From NCBI RefSeq assembly GCF_002846555.1, contig NZ_PJMS01000001.1:4030001-4094000 (forward strand): a DNA stretch of 64,000 nucleotides, in the 5' to 3' direction. This document shows, piece by piece, positions 20,095 to 29,297 of this stretch. Both the position numbers and the translations under genes were made by a program. The stretch is from Aquimarina sp. MAR_2010_214 (GTDB taxonomy: Bacteria > Bacteroidota > Bacteroidia > Flavobacteriales > Flavobacteriaceae). The notes below the pieces were generated by a model. That model made no database searches, was not told the origin of the DNA, and saw nothing but the letters and a program-made list of their open reading frames with translations. Positions within the stretch are counted from its first letter, which is position 1. Each line of letters starts with the position of its first letter.

Positions 20095-20768
20095 TGATCA
20101 GAAAATTTATACCCTACACTGTATACTGTCTGGATGTAATCCTTTCCTCCTTGTTCTAGAATTTTTTTCCGAAGGTTTTTTAAATGCGAATAGACAAAAT
20201 CGTAAGAATCTGCCATTCCCATTTCATCCCCCCATAGATGTTCTGCAATAGCTCCTTTAGGGATCACACGATTTGGATTAGAAATAAAATATAATATTAA
20301 GTCATATTCTTTTTTAGTAAGTCTGAGCGTTTTGTTATTCACTTTAACACTCATTTCATAGGGATATACTTCAATTTCGTTAAAAGTGATTGTATTTTGA
20401 GCATCAAAATTTCTTCTACGGATAATCGCCTTTATACGTGCATTTAACTCTGCCAAATCAAATGGTTTAGTAAGGTAATCATCTGCTCCAATATCTAATC
20501 CATAAATTCTGTCATCGATAGCATTACGAGCAGACACAATAATAATTCCTGATTTTGATCTCATTTCCTTAACTTGTTTGATAACATCAAGACCACTACC
20601 GTCAGGAAGGTTAATATCAACAACCAAACAATCGTATTCATAATCCCAGCTTTTTTCTTTTGCCTTAGCTAAATTATCTACCCATTCACATTGGTACCCC
20701 TCTCTTTCAAGGTATTGTACCATTGATTCGGCAAGCATATGTTCATCTTCTATAATTAGAACTTTCAC
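20091..20768 (-). CDS. OmpR-family response regulator
   Basis: The 225-residue protein has a receiver domain with the acidic pocket (IIEDE), the phosphoacceptor in CLVVDINLPDGSG near residue 50, and YLTKPFDLAEL with the conserved Lys near 101. A winged-helix DNA-binding domain follows (LTKKEYDLILYFISNP to TVYSVGYKF). It is the first gene of the leftward pair with the kinase and is divergent from the gene at 21094. Confidence 0.93.
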   Translation of the reverse strand: MKVLIIEDEHMLAESMVQYLEREGYQCEWVDNLAKAKEKSWDYEYDCLVVDINLPDGSGLDVIKQVKEMRSKSGIIIVSARNAIDDRIYGLDIGADDYLTKPFDLAELNARIKAIIRRRNFDAQNTITFNEIEVYPYEMSVKVNNKTLRLTKKEYDLILYFISNPNRVIPKGAIAEHLWGDEMGMADSYDFVYSHLKNLRKKILEQGGKDYIQTVYSVGYKFSDQ

Positions 20769-20952
20769 TTCTTTCAGATTAAATTTAATACTCCAATTAC
20801 CTTTAATTAAAGAAACAAATAATTATCAGAAAGCAAAAGTTTTTACAAACAATATTCGTATTCAAAAATGAGTTGATTTAAAACTTTAAAAAGATTACTT
20901 CCTATCTGTCTTTTCAGATCATAATTTCAAAAAAAAACAATCTAAATAATGT

Positions 20953-20996
20953 CTACAGATTTGCTACAGATTCTCAACAAATTCTCTACAGATTCT
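20953..20996. promoter_or_regulatory. Four tandem 11-bp repeats, probable response-regulator binding site
   Basis: Units are CTACAGATTTG, CTACAGATTCT, CAACAAATTCT and CTACAGATTCT, end to end with an exact 11-bp period. OmpR-type regulators bind direct repeats with a 10-11 bp period on one face of the helix. The block lies between the divergent response regulator gene (start 20768) and the gene at 21094. The rest of the 325-bp gap is AT-rich with no other clear structure. Confidence 0.6.
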
Positions 20997-21093
20997 AATG
21001 CTACTTTCGCACCCGATAAAATAAATTAGTAACAAAACAACCGCTTAACCATATTAAAAAAATGGTTAAACCATAATCTAAATTTAAAATCCT

Positions 21094-21450
21094 ATGAAAA
21101 AAATACTTAGCATAATTCTATTTCTTTTTTTACAAATAAGTTTTTCACAAACTCAGGAAGATTATCAAGAAGTGATTTCAGAAATAACAAATGCATACAA
21201 TACAAAAGATGCTGATAAGGTTTTTAATGCCTTTTCTGTAGAATTACAATCAACATTTACTTTGGAAAAAGTAAAGCAATTTGTTTCTGAAAACCAAACA
21301 AAAAAAGGCCCCATGGGAGCCTCGGCCTTTTTGTTGGACGAAGAAAAAGCAAAAAGATACTTAACAGAATTCGAAAATACTTCTATGATTCTAATTCTAG
21401 GCATTTCTCCTGATAAGAAAATAACAAAACTAACTCTTGAAGAATATTAA
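21094..21450 (+). CDS. Small secreted protein, DUF3887-like
   Basis: The 118-residue protein has a signal peptide ending near FSQTQ. The rest resembles the short DUF3887/NTF2-like periplasmic fold (YNTKDADKVFNAFSVELQSTF), a weak assignment. It is the first gene after the 11-bp repeats and lies 32 bases before the PilJ-domain gene, so the two probably share a transcript controlled by the neighbouring two-component system. Confidence 0.6.
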   Translation: MKKILSIILFLFLQISFSQTQEDYQEVISEITNAYNTKDADKVFNAFSVELQSTFTLEKVKQFVSENQTKKGPMGASAFLLDEEKAKRYLTEFENTSMILILGISPDKKITKLTLEEY

Positions 21451-21482
21451 GATTAAAAAATTAACACTTTAAAATAACGAAA

Positions 21483-22349
21483 ATGAAAAATTATTATTCA
21501 ATTACCAAATCAGCACATATACTACTGATACTTGGGATAATGACATTAGGTTTTACTACCATTAATGCCCAACCAAAGCCAAAATATGGTGTAATGACCT
21601 ATAACAAAGCAATTAACATATCAGAGAAACAAGGCATGTTAATTCAGAAAATAGCCAAAGATTACCTATACATGGTAGAAAATTCTGATGATGAAAAAGC
21701 TTCTAGAAATCTGAGAACTAGTAAGATCATCTTTGAAAAACAAAATGAAATTTTGTTCAAAAATTCTAGTAATAAGATAACAAAAAGTAAAATTAAAAAA
21801 GTTAGTAATCTATGGTCGACATTTAAAAAACTAGTAGAAAGCACTCCTAATTTTGATAGCGCAAAAAAAATCTTAAACTTAAATACTGACTTACTTAAAG
21901 AAACAGAAAATGTAGTACGTTCAATCGCCATAGAATCTAAAAATGCTAATAAAATGATAAAAGGCTTAGCCAACGATAAGTCTTATAATGAAAAGGATAT
22001 AGAACTTAAAAAGATTATAACAGTATCTGGGAGACAACGTATGCTTGCACAAAGATTAGCACTATACTATTTGGCAAATCACCCAACACTTAAAGACAAA
22101 AATTCTGATCAAATGTTGAAAAACATATACAATGAAATAGACGGCATGAATACACCATTACTTCTTTCTGACTTTGATAATGCAGAAATAGATGAGAAGA
22201 TTGCGAATGCCTTGACTATATGGGAACTCATAAAACAAGATAAACTTAGAAAACAAGGCTATAAGCATAAAGAAATCTATGATGTTTCTAATAAGCTCAC
22301 CAGGGCATATAATGAAATAACGACCTTATACGAGCATACAAAATTATAA
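21483..22349 (+). CDS. Exported protein with PilJ-type sensory domains
   Basis: The 288-residue protein has a signal peptide (to about residue 30, INAQP) and two copies of the type IV pili chemotaxis transducer N-terminal motif: NISEKQGMLIQKIAKDYLYM near 45 and SGRQRMLAQRLALYYLA near 180. In PilJ and NarX-like receptors this module binds small ligands. Here no membrane helix or signalling domain follows, so the protein appears to be a free periplasmic ligand-binding protein. Its place next to a histidine kinase suggests it may feed that sensor. Confidence 0.72.
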   Translation: MKNYYSITKSAHILLILGIMTLGFTTINAQPKPKYGVMTYNKAINISEKQGMLIQKIAKDYLYMVENSDDEKASRNLRTSKIIFEKQNEILFKNSSNKITKSKIKKVSNLWSTFKKLVESTPNFDSAKKILNLNTDLLKETENVVRSIAIESKNANKMIKGLANDKSYNEKDIELKKIITVSGRQRMLAQRLALYYLANHPTLKDKNSDQMLKNIYNEIDGMNTPLLLSDFDNAEIDEKIANALTIWELIKQDKLRKQGYKHKEIYDVSNKLTRAYNEITTLYEHTKL

Positions 22350-22594
22350 TTGTATCCTTCCTTTGCGTAAACAACATGTCAACACCTCAATTAATCTTGT
22401 AAAACACCAATAATATCAAGCAATCTAACGTGCCTTATCCCCAGGGCACTGCTTTGAAAAATTCTAAAGATTAACACCCCACTACTAAACCAAACAAAAA
22501 TAAAATGATACAAGTTTTCTGTTATGAAATATCATTTCAGATCCTGGTAACATAATAGAAAATAACAAATTAACTATTTTAAGAATACTGATTC

Positions 22595-23236
22595 ATGAAA
22601 AAAATACTATTACTAATAATCACAATAGCATCTTTCTCTTTTGCTAATGCTCAAGAACATCATAATAACACTACAAAAGAGCATCATTTTGATAAAGATT
22701 ACGATAAAAAAGGAGAGTTTGAGCAAGGGGATGTATTTGTTTCTGCTTTGTTTGGATTTGATTCCAAAACAATTAAAAACGAAGGAGAAGAGCATAAAGA
22801 TATTATGTTAGATGTATTCACCAGAGTCGGTTATCTTATTTCTGAAACTGTAACCGGAGGTGTAAAACTTGGGTATGAAAGTGAAAAAGAAGAAGAAGGA
22901 GAAGAAGAAATTAGATCTCATCATGGACTTATCGGAGTATTTGGACGATATGATTTTACTCCAGGTCATAAATTCTCTCTTTTTGGTGAACTTGGGGTAG
23001 ATTACCTTACAGCAGATATAGAAAGAAATGGTATTAAAAATAGAGAAAAAGGATATAAAATTGGACTTATCCCTGGATTAACCTACTTCTTGAATGATCA
23101 TTTTGCTATTGAAGCTTTATGGGGAGCTATATCTTATGAATCCATGAAAGCTGATGAAGGAGAAAAATCTACCGACGAAATTATTGTAGGATTTGATTTT
23201 GAGCATATCAATTTTGGATTAGCATATAAATTCTAA
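22595..23236 (+). CDS. Outer-membrane beta-barrel protein with His/Glu-rich N-terminus
   Basis: The 213-residue protein has a signal peptide cut near FANAQ. The mature N-terminus is rich in His, Asp and Glu (EHHNNTTKEHHFDKDYDK) and could bind metal. The remainder shows barrel strands (GDVFVSALFGFDSKT, GVKLGYESE, GVFGRYDF, FGLAYKF at the end), matching PF13505-type barrels. It lies 245 bases after the PilJ-domain gene and likely has its own promoter. Confidence 0.8.
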   Translation: MKKILLLIITIASFSFANAQEHHNNTTKEHHFDKDYDKKGEFEQGDVFVSALFGFDSKTIKNEGEEHKDIMLDVFTRVGYLISETVTGGVKLGYESEKEEEGEEEIRSHHGLIGVFGRYDFTPGHKFSLFGELGVDYLTADIERNGIKNREKGYKIGLIPGLTYFLNDHFAIEALWGAISYESMKADEGEKSTDEIIVGFDFEHINFGLAYKF

Positions 23237-23344
23237 AGACAATATCCGTTATAGCTTATTATAGTAATTACCCTAAAATCACCTATACATTACGATTGTA
23301 TGGTTACATAACTAAAAATAGTACAAATAAAATAATAACATACA

Positions 23345-23833
23345 ATGAAACTGGTTTTAAAAAAATACGTCTACGTGATCGTTGGATTTTTACTATCTAC
23401 AATCGGGTATTTATATTGTGCCATAGCAAATATAGACTTGGCAAAACAAATGGATATATATTTTAACTTTATAAAATCATCAAAAATCGATGAATTGATC
23501 TTTCTATGGTTTAAGTTCTTTTCTCTATTTATTATGCTGAATATTATCGTTATTCTAGAAAAGAAGCGAAACGTTGAAAAGAGAAAAATATATCACTCAA
23601 TGTTATATGCAAGTAATCATATTATAAGAAACTTCTTATATCAATCTCACATCCTAAAAATGGAGGCTGAAGAAAACATTACATTTAATAAGAATACTAT
23701 AAACATGTTTGAGGAAGGCAAAGATGAAGCAATGCTGTTACTCAAAAAGTTGTCTTCGATAACCAAGATTGATGATGAGAGTATATACAATTCTATTAAA
23801 GAAGAGATTGAAAACAAAAACTGTACAGTATAA
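23345..23833 (+). CDS. Hypothetical membrane protein with two helices
   Basis: Not recognised. The 162-residue protein has two hydrophobic segments, at about residues 8-28 and 50-70, and a charged cytoplasmic C-terminal half that is probably helical (KRNVEKRKIYHSMLYAS). It follows the barrel gene by 108 bases and ends before a long hairpin. Confidence 0.6.
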   Translation: MKLVLKKYVYVIVGFLLSTIGYLYCAIANIDLAKQMDIYFNFIKSSKIDELIFLWFKFFSLFIMLNIIVILEKKRNVEKRKIYHSMLYASNHIIRNFLYQSHILKMEAEENITFNKNTINMFEEGKDEAMLLLKKLSSITKIDDESIYNSIKEEIENKNCTV

Positions 23834-23850
23834 TCCTAAGTATAAAAAAA

Positions 23851-23911
23851 CTATCACAAAACAAACCAACCGTTATTCTTGGGTAGGCTAAGAATAACGG
23901 TTTTGTGATAG
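23851..23911. terminator. Long hairpin, probable terminator
   Basis: CCGTTATTCTT pairs with AAGAATAACGG, and an outer arm CTATCACAAAAC pairs with GTTTTGTGATAG. It follows the stop of the gene at 23833 by 17 bases. No long T run follows, so a structural palindrome is the alternative. Confidence 0.55.
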
Positions 23912-23963
23912 TATAACGAAGTTTTATATTGTCTGGTTGACTAATAAATTTTCATTAAAATAT

Positions 23964-24555
23964 TTAAAAATTATCTGCTGCTAAAGCAGCAATCTCAATG
24001 TCGTTTAGTGCTTTATTAAAAAACAATATGTCATCCATAGCACCAAAAAACCTCTCCCCGTTTCCTTTATCCATCGAACCTATAGCTATGATTTCATAAT
24101 TTGGTGTATTAGGAGTGATTGATCCATTACTTGATGATCCTTCTACATGCTGTCAATTAATATATATTTTAATTACCGATCCATTTTCTATAGTTAATGC
24201 CACATGAGTCCATATATCTTTATTAATAACACCTCCATTTGTATTGGTGTTTGTCCTCACGCCAAGTGTACTTCCAGGAGATGAAGGTAGAGATTCTTAA
24301 TAACTTGCATTTAAAATATTTTGCCCAAATGCTCCCCCTGTAATAGATAAATTATACAAAGGAGTAACGGTACTATTGTTTTTACCCAAGAGCGTACCAT
24401 AACTAGTGCCACTTCCCTTCACCCACATCGAAACTGTAAATGATAAATTTGTACCTGGAAGTATATTAGGGATTGTAAAATAACCTTGTAAAAAATTATT
24501 TCCCCTAAATTGATATCCTCCATTAGTTATTCCGTGTCTATCTAGCGATACGTTT
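23964..24555 (-). pseudogene. LamG-domain protein remnant
   Basis: Translating the minus strand gives a LamG (concanavalin-like) fold of about 197 residues, starting at DRHGITNGGYQFRGN, with IWTHVALTIENGSVIKIYIN and MDDILFFNKALNDIEIAAL near the end. Two in-frame stops interrupt it (a TAA after NASY and a TGA after IYIN). The N-terminal part is missing: similarity ends where the first cassette-array spacer begins. This is the C-terminal relic of a secreted LamG protein that was cut by the array boundary and then decayed. Confidence 0.75.
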
Positions 24556-24594
24556 CAGATTGATAATAAGCCCTATATTTTCTTATACCTTGTT
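24544..24594. repeat. Array spacer, type E, left-truncated (array boundary)
   Basis: AGCGATACGTTTCAGATTG and TTTTCTTATACCTTGTT match the inner left and right parts of the spacer at 49599. The GTT is at 24592-24594. The left AACG end is lost; the LamG relic abuts it. Confidence 0.65.
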
Positions 24595-25422
24595 GTAAAA
24601 CGTTTTTTTTCTCCACAAATACCCAAAAACTAATATGATTATTACATAAAAAGCATTGAAAATCATGGCGTGCGTAAATTCATCTTTAGTTTCTGTAATA
24701 GTTAGTAATGTACCTCCAAAATGGTTATTACTAGCATGCAATAATGCTCCTATAAAAATTGAATATCGATTAAAACCAATATAAGAGATAATAAATGAAA
24801 GAGCCATGCCTACTAGTGGATAAGTAATAAAAGCTTCTATATATGGATGATTAGGAAAATTATAACCTTGTAGCGCAATAGGCATATGCCAAATACCCCA
24901 AACCAGCCCTAGAAGGAGTATTCCCTTAAATGATCCAAAGCCATCTATCAATTTTTCTTGTAAGTAGCCTCTCCAGCCTATTTCCTCTCCCAAAATAAGA
25001 ATTACGGTGATAGGATATCCAATTATTAATAGAAGTATTGTCATTAAGGGAGAGCCTATTTTGGATAAATCTGGTACTGTTCTAATATTTAAGAATATTT
25101 GTGTACAAATAATGACTCCAAAATAGAGAATGGGAATGAGAAAAGCCAAAAAAGCACCTTTGAAAGGTGGTTTAAAAAACTTCAAGTCTTTCCAGCCACC
25201 TCCTTCTTTTTTGTTCAAGATCAAAGCTAAGATTGCTGGAATAAAAGCATAGACTAACATTATAACTGTATTAGCAATAGGTTTTGAGAAGTCAAAAATT
25301 ATTGTAGTTGTGAATCCAAAAACCCAAGAAATACCCAGAACTAATAGGATATACTTTTTTGCCTTTTTAATAGGATGAATTGAGTTCGTTGAATTAGTCT
25401 GTTCGTTATTGATTGTATTCAT
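24583..25422 (-). CDS. CPBP-family intramembrane protease
   Basis: The 279-residue protein has about eight membrane segments and the CPBP (Rce1/PF02517) motifs LGEEIGWRGYLQEKL near residue 150, GIWHMPIAL near 180 and HASNNHFGG near 235. The family comprises membrane proteases or chaperone-like proteins, some giving bacteriocin self-immunity. The stop codon lies inside the spacer end: the last codons read through the arm TTTTACAAC. It forms one unit with the AraC gene upstream (63-base gap), enclosed by the arms GTTGTAAAACG and TGTTTTACAACG. Confidence 0.82.
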   Translation of the reverse strand: MNTINNEQTNSTNSIHPIKKAKKYILLVLGISWVFGFTTTIIFDFSKPIANTVIMLVYAFIPAILALILNKKEGGGWKDLKFFKPPFKGAFLAFLIPILYFGVIICTQIFLNIRTVPDLSKIGSPLMTILLLIIGYPITVILILGEEIGWRGYLQEKLIDGFGSFKGILLLGLVWGIWHMPIALQGYNFPNHPYIEAFITYPLVGMALSFIISYIGFNRYSIFIGALLHASNNHFGGTLLTITETKDEFTHAMIFNAFYVIIILVFGYLWRKKTFYNKV

Positions 25423-25485
25423 AAGATTTTGTTTATCACAATTAAATGCTAGGCAAATGAACGGATAAACTATACCTCAATCGAC

Positions 25486-26634
25486 TCATTGGAAGCTTTG
25501 AGACCTTTTATTAAGTTGTTTTTTGAATTCTACAGGTGTTATTCCAATTTGTTGTTTGAAAATGCGATTAAAAGTGGCTTTTGAATTAAACCCTGAATCA
25601 TAAGCAATGGCAAGTAATGTTAACTTCTCAGCAGCACCTTCTTCTAATTTTTTTCTAAAATAGTTTATACGATGGGTATTGACATATTCATAAAAATTTG
25701 AGGCCAAACAAATGTTGAGAAAGTAAGATAATTTCTTATCTGATATATCTAGAATATCTGCCGTTTCTTTTAAAGAAAGGTGCTGTTTTTTGAAAATTTC
25801 TTGTTCTTTGAATACAGTTTCTAATTGAGTTTTAAGTTTTACAAACTCTTTTGATTCACAATTAAAAAAAGATGTGGTTTTGATTGTTTTTTGTTGAGAA
25901 TTTGTCTTTTTAATAAACTCTTGCTGGACTCCAGAGATTAAAAATACTTGTACTTGATTTACTCCATAATAACCGATATACCAAATGAGCAGTGCTAAAT
26001 AGAAGAGATTTGTATATACTAGCAAAGAAATAGGATAAGCAAACAGCAAAAGTCCACTAACCATGTCTATGATCAAGAATAGAACAAAGCCTCGAATCCA
26101 AATAGAAAGCCATTTTAAGTCTAATGTATTTATATTAGCATAATTGTTTTTAACCAGTCTTCTATAACGTTTCAATAGTTTATGGCTTAGAAAAAGGTAG
26201 TATCCCAAGTGTAATATACTTAGAAAAGGAATCAAGAACGAAATGATTTGAAAAAGACTTGTTTTGTTATCTAAAGACAATCCAAATACATATTGAGGTA
26301 TGCTATAGACCAAAAAAGCGGTTCCAAAAGGTAATAGACTTTGCATAAATCTTTTAAAATCAACCTCAGAAGTATAAATAGTTTTGATATATTGGAAAAT
26401 GCAAGATCCTAATGCAAAGGGAATAATAACTCCCAAAGGTGATATTACAGTAGTCAAAAAATCCCATTTTAAATATAAAGATGCATAGGTGAGAAATAAT
26501 AGTAAAAAGGCTACAAGAATACTAGCTAGAATTTTATTAGCCTTTCTTTTTTCCCAGGTCCTACTTAGTAGTAGAATTAGAAAAAGAATAGTACTAATTC
26601 CGGAGTAAGTCAAAAATATAGTGAAGTCCTTCAT
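25486..26634 (-). CDS. AraC-family regulator with N-terminal membrane domain
   Basis: The 382-residue protein has seven or eight hydrophobic segments up to residue 250 and a C-terminal AraC double helix-turn-helix (LLAIAYDSGFNSKATFNRIF, then GITPVEFKKQL). It has the same build as the gene at 2702 but is clearly not a recent copy. It is the first gene of a two-gene unit with a CPBP protease and may control it. The core arm TGTTTTACAACG begins about 40 bases upstream of its start. Confidence 0.85.
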   Translation of the reverse strand: MKDFTIFLTYSGISTILFLILLLSRTWEKRKANKILASILVAFLLLFLTYASLYLKWDFLTTVISPLGVIIPFALGSCIFQYIKTIYTSEVDFKRFMQSLLPFGTAFLVYSIPQYVFGLSLDNKTSLFQIISFLIPFLSILHLGYYLFLSHKLLKRYRRLVKNNYANINTLDLKWLSIWIRGFVLFLIIDMVSGLLLFAYPISLLVYTNLFYLALLIWYIGYYGVNQVQVFLISGVQQEFIKKTNSQQKTIKTTSFFNCESKEFVKLKTQLETVFKEQEIFKKQHLSLKETADILDISDKKLSYFLNICLASNFYEYVNTHRINYFRKKLEEGAAEKLTLLAIAYDSGFNSKATFNRIFKQQIGITPVEFKKQLNKRSQSFQ

Positions 26635-26676
26635 TTTTTATTGCTTCATAGTGCTATTTTAGTATTTCCTTATTCA

Positions 26677-26700
26677 TGTTTTACAACGTCTCGTCTATAT
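26677..26700. repeat. Array core site, left half only
   Basis: Arm TGTTTTACAACG (AACG at 26685-26688) followed by TCTCGTCTATAT. The right half is missing, so the GNAT gene abuts the half-site. The arm mirrors GTTGTAAAACG at 24592. Confidence 0.6.
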
Positions 26701-27156
26701 TTAATTATTTATTCTACGTTCAAATTTTATTTTTCTAATTCCGTGGTCAGTATTCCATTGTTTAACTTCTTTGAAATCAAATTTTTTATACAATTCAGTA
26801 GCAGGCCTATTTTCCAGTCCAGTTTCGACAACAAAAAGATTAGAATCAAAAGTATTAAAAACGAATTCTATTAACTTTCTTGCAATTCCTTGTCTAAAAA
26901 AACAAGGATTAACAACCAAGCTATGAATATCTGTAAGCTTATTGTTATGTTCGATTTCAATTACTCCAGCAAGTTCTCCATCTTTTAAGTAACCGAAAAA
27001 CTCTGTATTACAATTTACATAATTTTCAAGAGGTCTTTTCAAAGGTGGAAAATTAGTAGTGTTTAATAATTCTGCTTCTATTTTATATGATAATTGAAAA
27101 ACTGAACGTATTCTTTTAGATACTTCTATGTCTTTATTTTGAAGTCTTTTGATCAT
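26701..27156 (-). CDS. GNAT-family N-acetyltransferase
   Basis: The 151-residue protein has the GNAT acetyl-CoA site: IHSLVVNPCFFRQGIARKLI near residue 75 (the Q-x-x-G-x-G/A loop is RQGIAR) and a C-terminal ENRPATELYKKFDFKEV segment. The substrate is unknown. It is a single-gene unit; the upstream core CAACAACG lies about 30 bases before the start, and the downstream spacer is truncated. Confidence 0.85.
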   Translation of the reverse strand: MIKRLQNKDIEVSKRIRSVFQLSYKIEAELLNTTNFPPLKRPLENYVNCNTEFFGYLKDGELAGVIEIEHNNKLTDIHSLVVNPCFFRQGIARKLIEFVFNTFDSNLFVVETGLENRPATELYKKFDFKEVKQWNTDHGIRKIKFERRINN

Positions 27157-27189
27157 TTTTTGTAATAGTTTATTTTAATTAAGCACAAC

Positions 27190-27260
27190 AACGTCTCTTG
27201 CATATTGCGTTTGTTTCATGAAGGGGGCATATATAATATATAAATTCCTGTAATGTGTTT
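27190..27260. repeat. Array spacer, compact type
   Basis: AACG at 27190-27193, then TCTCTTGCATATTGCGTTTG and CATGAAGGGGGCATAT, similar to the compact spacer at 36884. The right end is degenerate. Confidence 0.55.
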
Positions 27261-28156
27261 TATCTTTTTTGACTTTTGAAAAGATAGGTAAATTCAATTC
27301 CAATTCCCACACTCAATTCATTAAAGTCGTTCACTTTGTAATATTTAAGAAATCCATAAACTTTTTTGTATTGTTTTTTAATTTCTGTGTGATATTCAGT
27401 CAAGTTTCTGTAAATAGTTGTTTTTGTGAACACTGACATTAAAAAAGGCCGTCCAATCCAAGTTCTAATTCCAAGTGTTGTACCAATAGAATTTATATTT
27501 TTGTTTTCTATTGTATTTACAAAGTCAATTTTACTGGCACCTATAATTGCACTTATTTTATTAAAATTAAGATTTGTTTCGATGGAGTAAGCAGATAGAT
27601 CAATCTTATCATCAAAGTCTAAATTTCGATAGGAGGAATTAATATCGACATTAAAATCACAACTCACAAAAAGGTGTTCTAAATTTAAATAAGCATTTAC
27701 AAACCTGTTTTCCTCTAGATTAGTTTGATAACCAATTCCGCTTTTGAGAGTTGGTTGTCCGAAAATTGCTGGAAAGGTTAAGTGAAATTGTCCGCCGATA
27801 GGGTTATTTACTACTCCGCTGTTCAAATAAAACCCAATGTGTTGCGCATCAAACCAGTCTATGTTACAGTCTTCTTTTAATGCTATTTCTATATTTCGTT
27901 CATTCTTTAATTTGAATTCTAAAGCTTGAAACCCTAGATATGAAAAGGATAGAACTCTTAGTGAATCAGGAACAGTAATTTTAAAATTTCCATCAAAGTC
28001 AGTTTGAGTTCCGATTTTTGTTCCTTTTATAATTATATTTACTCCAGGAAGAGGAAGATTGTCCCCCTTAGCTTTTACAACTCCACTATACTCTTTTGAT
28101 TGGCTAAATGTAATTCCGCTTATAAATATTAATAGAAGTAATAACGTTTTTTTCAA
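27260..28156 (-). CDS. Exported protein with carboxypeptidase-D-like regulatory domain
   Basis: The 298-residue protein has a signal peptide ending near TFSQS and a CarboxypepD_reg-like beta-sandwich (residues 20-95: GVVKAKGDNLPLPGVNIIIK, TDFDGNFKITVPDS, FSYLGFQ), the domain found at the N-terminus of SusC/TonB receptors. No plug or large barrel follows; residues 105-298 may be a small barrel ending in FTYLFKSQKR. The region upstream (28157-28262) lacks a clean core site, so this gene may have its own promoter. Confidence 0.7.
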   Translation of the reverse strand: MKKTLLLLLIFISGITFSQSKEYSGVVKAKGDNLPLPGVNIIIKGTKIGTQTDFDGNFKITVPDSLRVLSFSYLGFQALEFKLKNERNIEIALKEDCNIDWFDAQHIGFYLNSGVVNNPIGGQFHLTFPAIFGQPTLKSGIGYQTNLEENRFVNAYLNLEHLFVSCDFNVDINSSYRNLDFDDKIDLSAYSIETNLNFNKISAIIGASKIDFVNTIENKNINSIGTTLGIRTWIGRPFLMSVFTKTTIYRNLTEYHTEIKKQYKKVYGFLKYYKVNDFNELSVGIGIEFTYLFKSQKR

Positions 28157-28262
28157 AATCGATTGATTTAATTTGAATACTAAATTACTTTAAGCTTTGA
28201 TTTTGAAAAAGTAATATTGAGTGAAACTACACTTTTAATTAGGGAAATTATTTTAATGCATT

Positions 28263-29048
28263 TCACATAGTGTTATGTGATGTTTTTCTTTCTAATAGTA
28301 TGGTCAAACATTGCGCATTATTTTCTAATTGATGACATTCCTCAACTTGATTTGCCAAATAAGTATTAAACATCTGTTTTTTATCTGGATTAGATTTAAT
28401 TAGTCTTGCTATTTGTTCACGGATTATAGCGGTATTTGATTGGTTTATATCTCTCAACTTTTTCTTGTCCCAAATTATTTGGTCAACAATCTTAAACTCA
28501 CTCTCCTTGATTTGCCGATTGAACTCAGTTTCGGTTGGTAAATCATCAGGATTGTTTTCTGAGTTGGTATTATAGATAGTTTCAATAATAATCCAACTCT
28601 GATTAGACATATACTTCTCTAATTCAAATAATGATTGTGTTATATTTCCAAATATATCAGAATCATGTCCATAAATAACAAGATCAAAGTTGTTATGTTT
28701 TTCTATTGATTTTTTTATGTCGGCGGTCTCAAATTTTAGGTTTTTAGAATAAGCTCTTTGAGAGGCATATGTTTTTGCTTCATCAGTAAATTCAGGCATT
28801 AAATCAATTCCGACTCCTTGAAATTTAATCTTTTCACTTAATTGTATGAGTACTGCCCCTTTTCCACACCCTAAGTCAACCACTCTTTTTAGCTTATTAT
28901 TAGGAATATTTCTTTCAACTAATTCTATTATGTAATCGGCCATACTGCCAAGTTCCCATAGTTTTTCTAAAACTTTTGGAATAAATGGAATCATTGCTGA
29001 ATCATCTAAATCAAGTGAGTCAAGAAAATCGTTGGTCATCTCATTCAT
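28263..29048 (-). CDS. Class I SAM-dependent methyltransferase
   Basis: The ATG at 29048 is preferred over the GTG at 29057, which lies close to the core site. The 261-residue protein has the SAM-binding motif VVDLGCGKGAVLIQLSEK near residue 55 and motif II in GVGIDLMPEF. The acceptor is unknown. It is a single-gene unit upstream of the carboxypeptidase-like gene; GTTATGTGATG at 28272 marks its 3' core. Confidence 0.8.
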   Translation of the reverse strand: MNEMTNDFLDSLDLDDSAMIPFIPKVLEKLWELGSMADYIIELVERNIPNNKLKRVVDLGCGKGAVLIQLSEKIKFQGVGIDLMPEFTDEAKTYASQRAYSKNLKFETADIKKSIEKHNNFDLVIYGHDSDIFGNITQSLFELEKYMSNQSWIIIETIYNTNSENNPDDLPTETEFNRQIKESEFKIVDQIIWDKKKLRDINQSNTAIIREQIARLIKSNPDKKQMFNTYLANQVEECHQLENNAQCLTILLERKTSHNTM

Positions 29049-29065
29049 TTTTTGCACGTTGGTTT

Positions 29066-29297
29066 AACGCTAAATATATGGCAAGTAGAGCTGAAAACAA
29101 GCGATTACTTTTGGTTTAGCCACAAGCCATTTTTTTACATTTTATTTTAATTTTTCTCTTTAATACTCACCGAAGGACTACGAATACCAAAATATAAAAC
29201 AAAAACAAAGTCGTAAATCAAAAGATTTGGTGGCTTTTCAAATAGACAATGACCTTTCGTTTAAACACTAATTGCCCTATTTGTTGTATATAGTGTT
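29066..29297. repeat. Array spacer (long, type unassigned)
   Basis: AACG at 29066-29069 and GTT at 29295-29297. Inverted ends: AACGCTAAATATATG at left and GTATATAGTGTTAGC at right. The interior is AT-rich. Confidence 0.65.
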
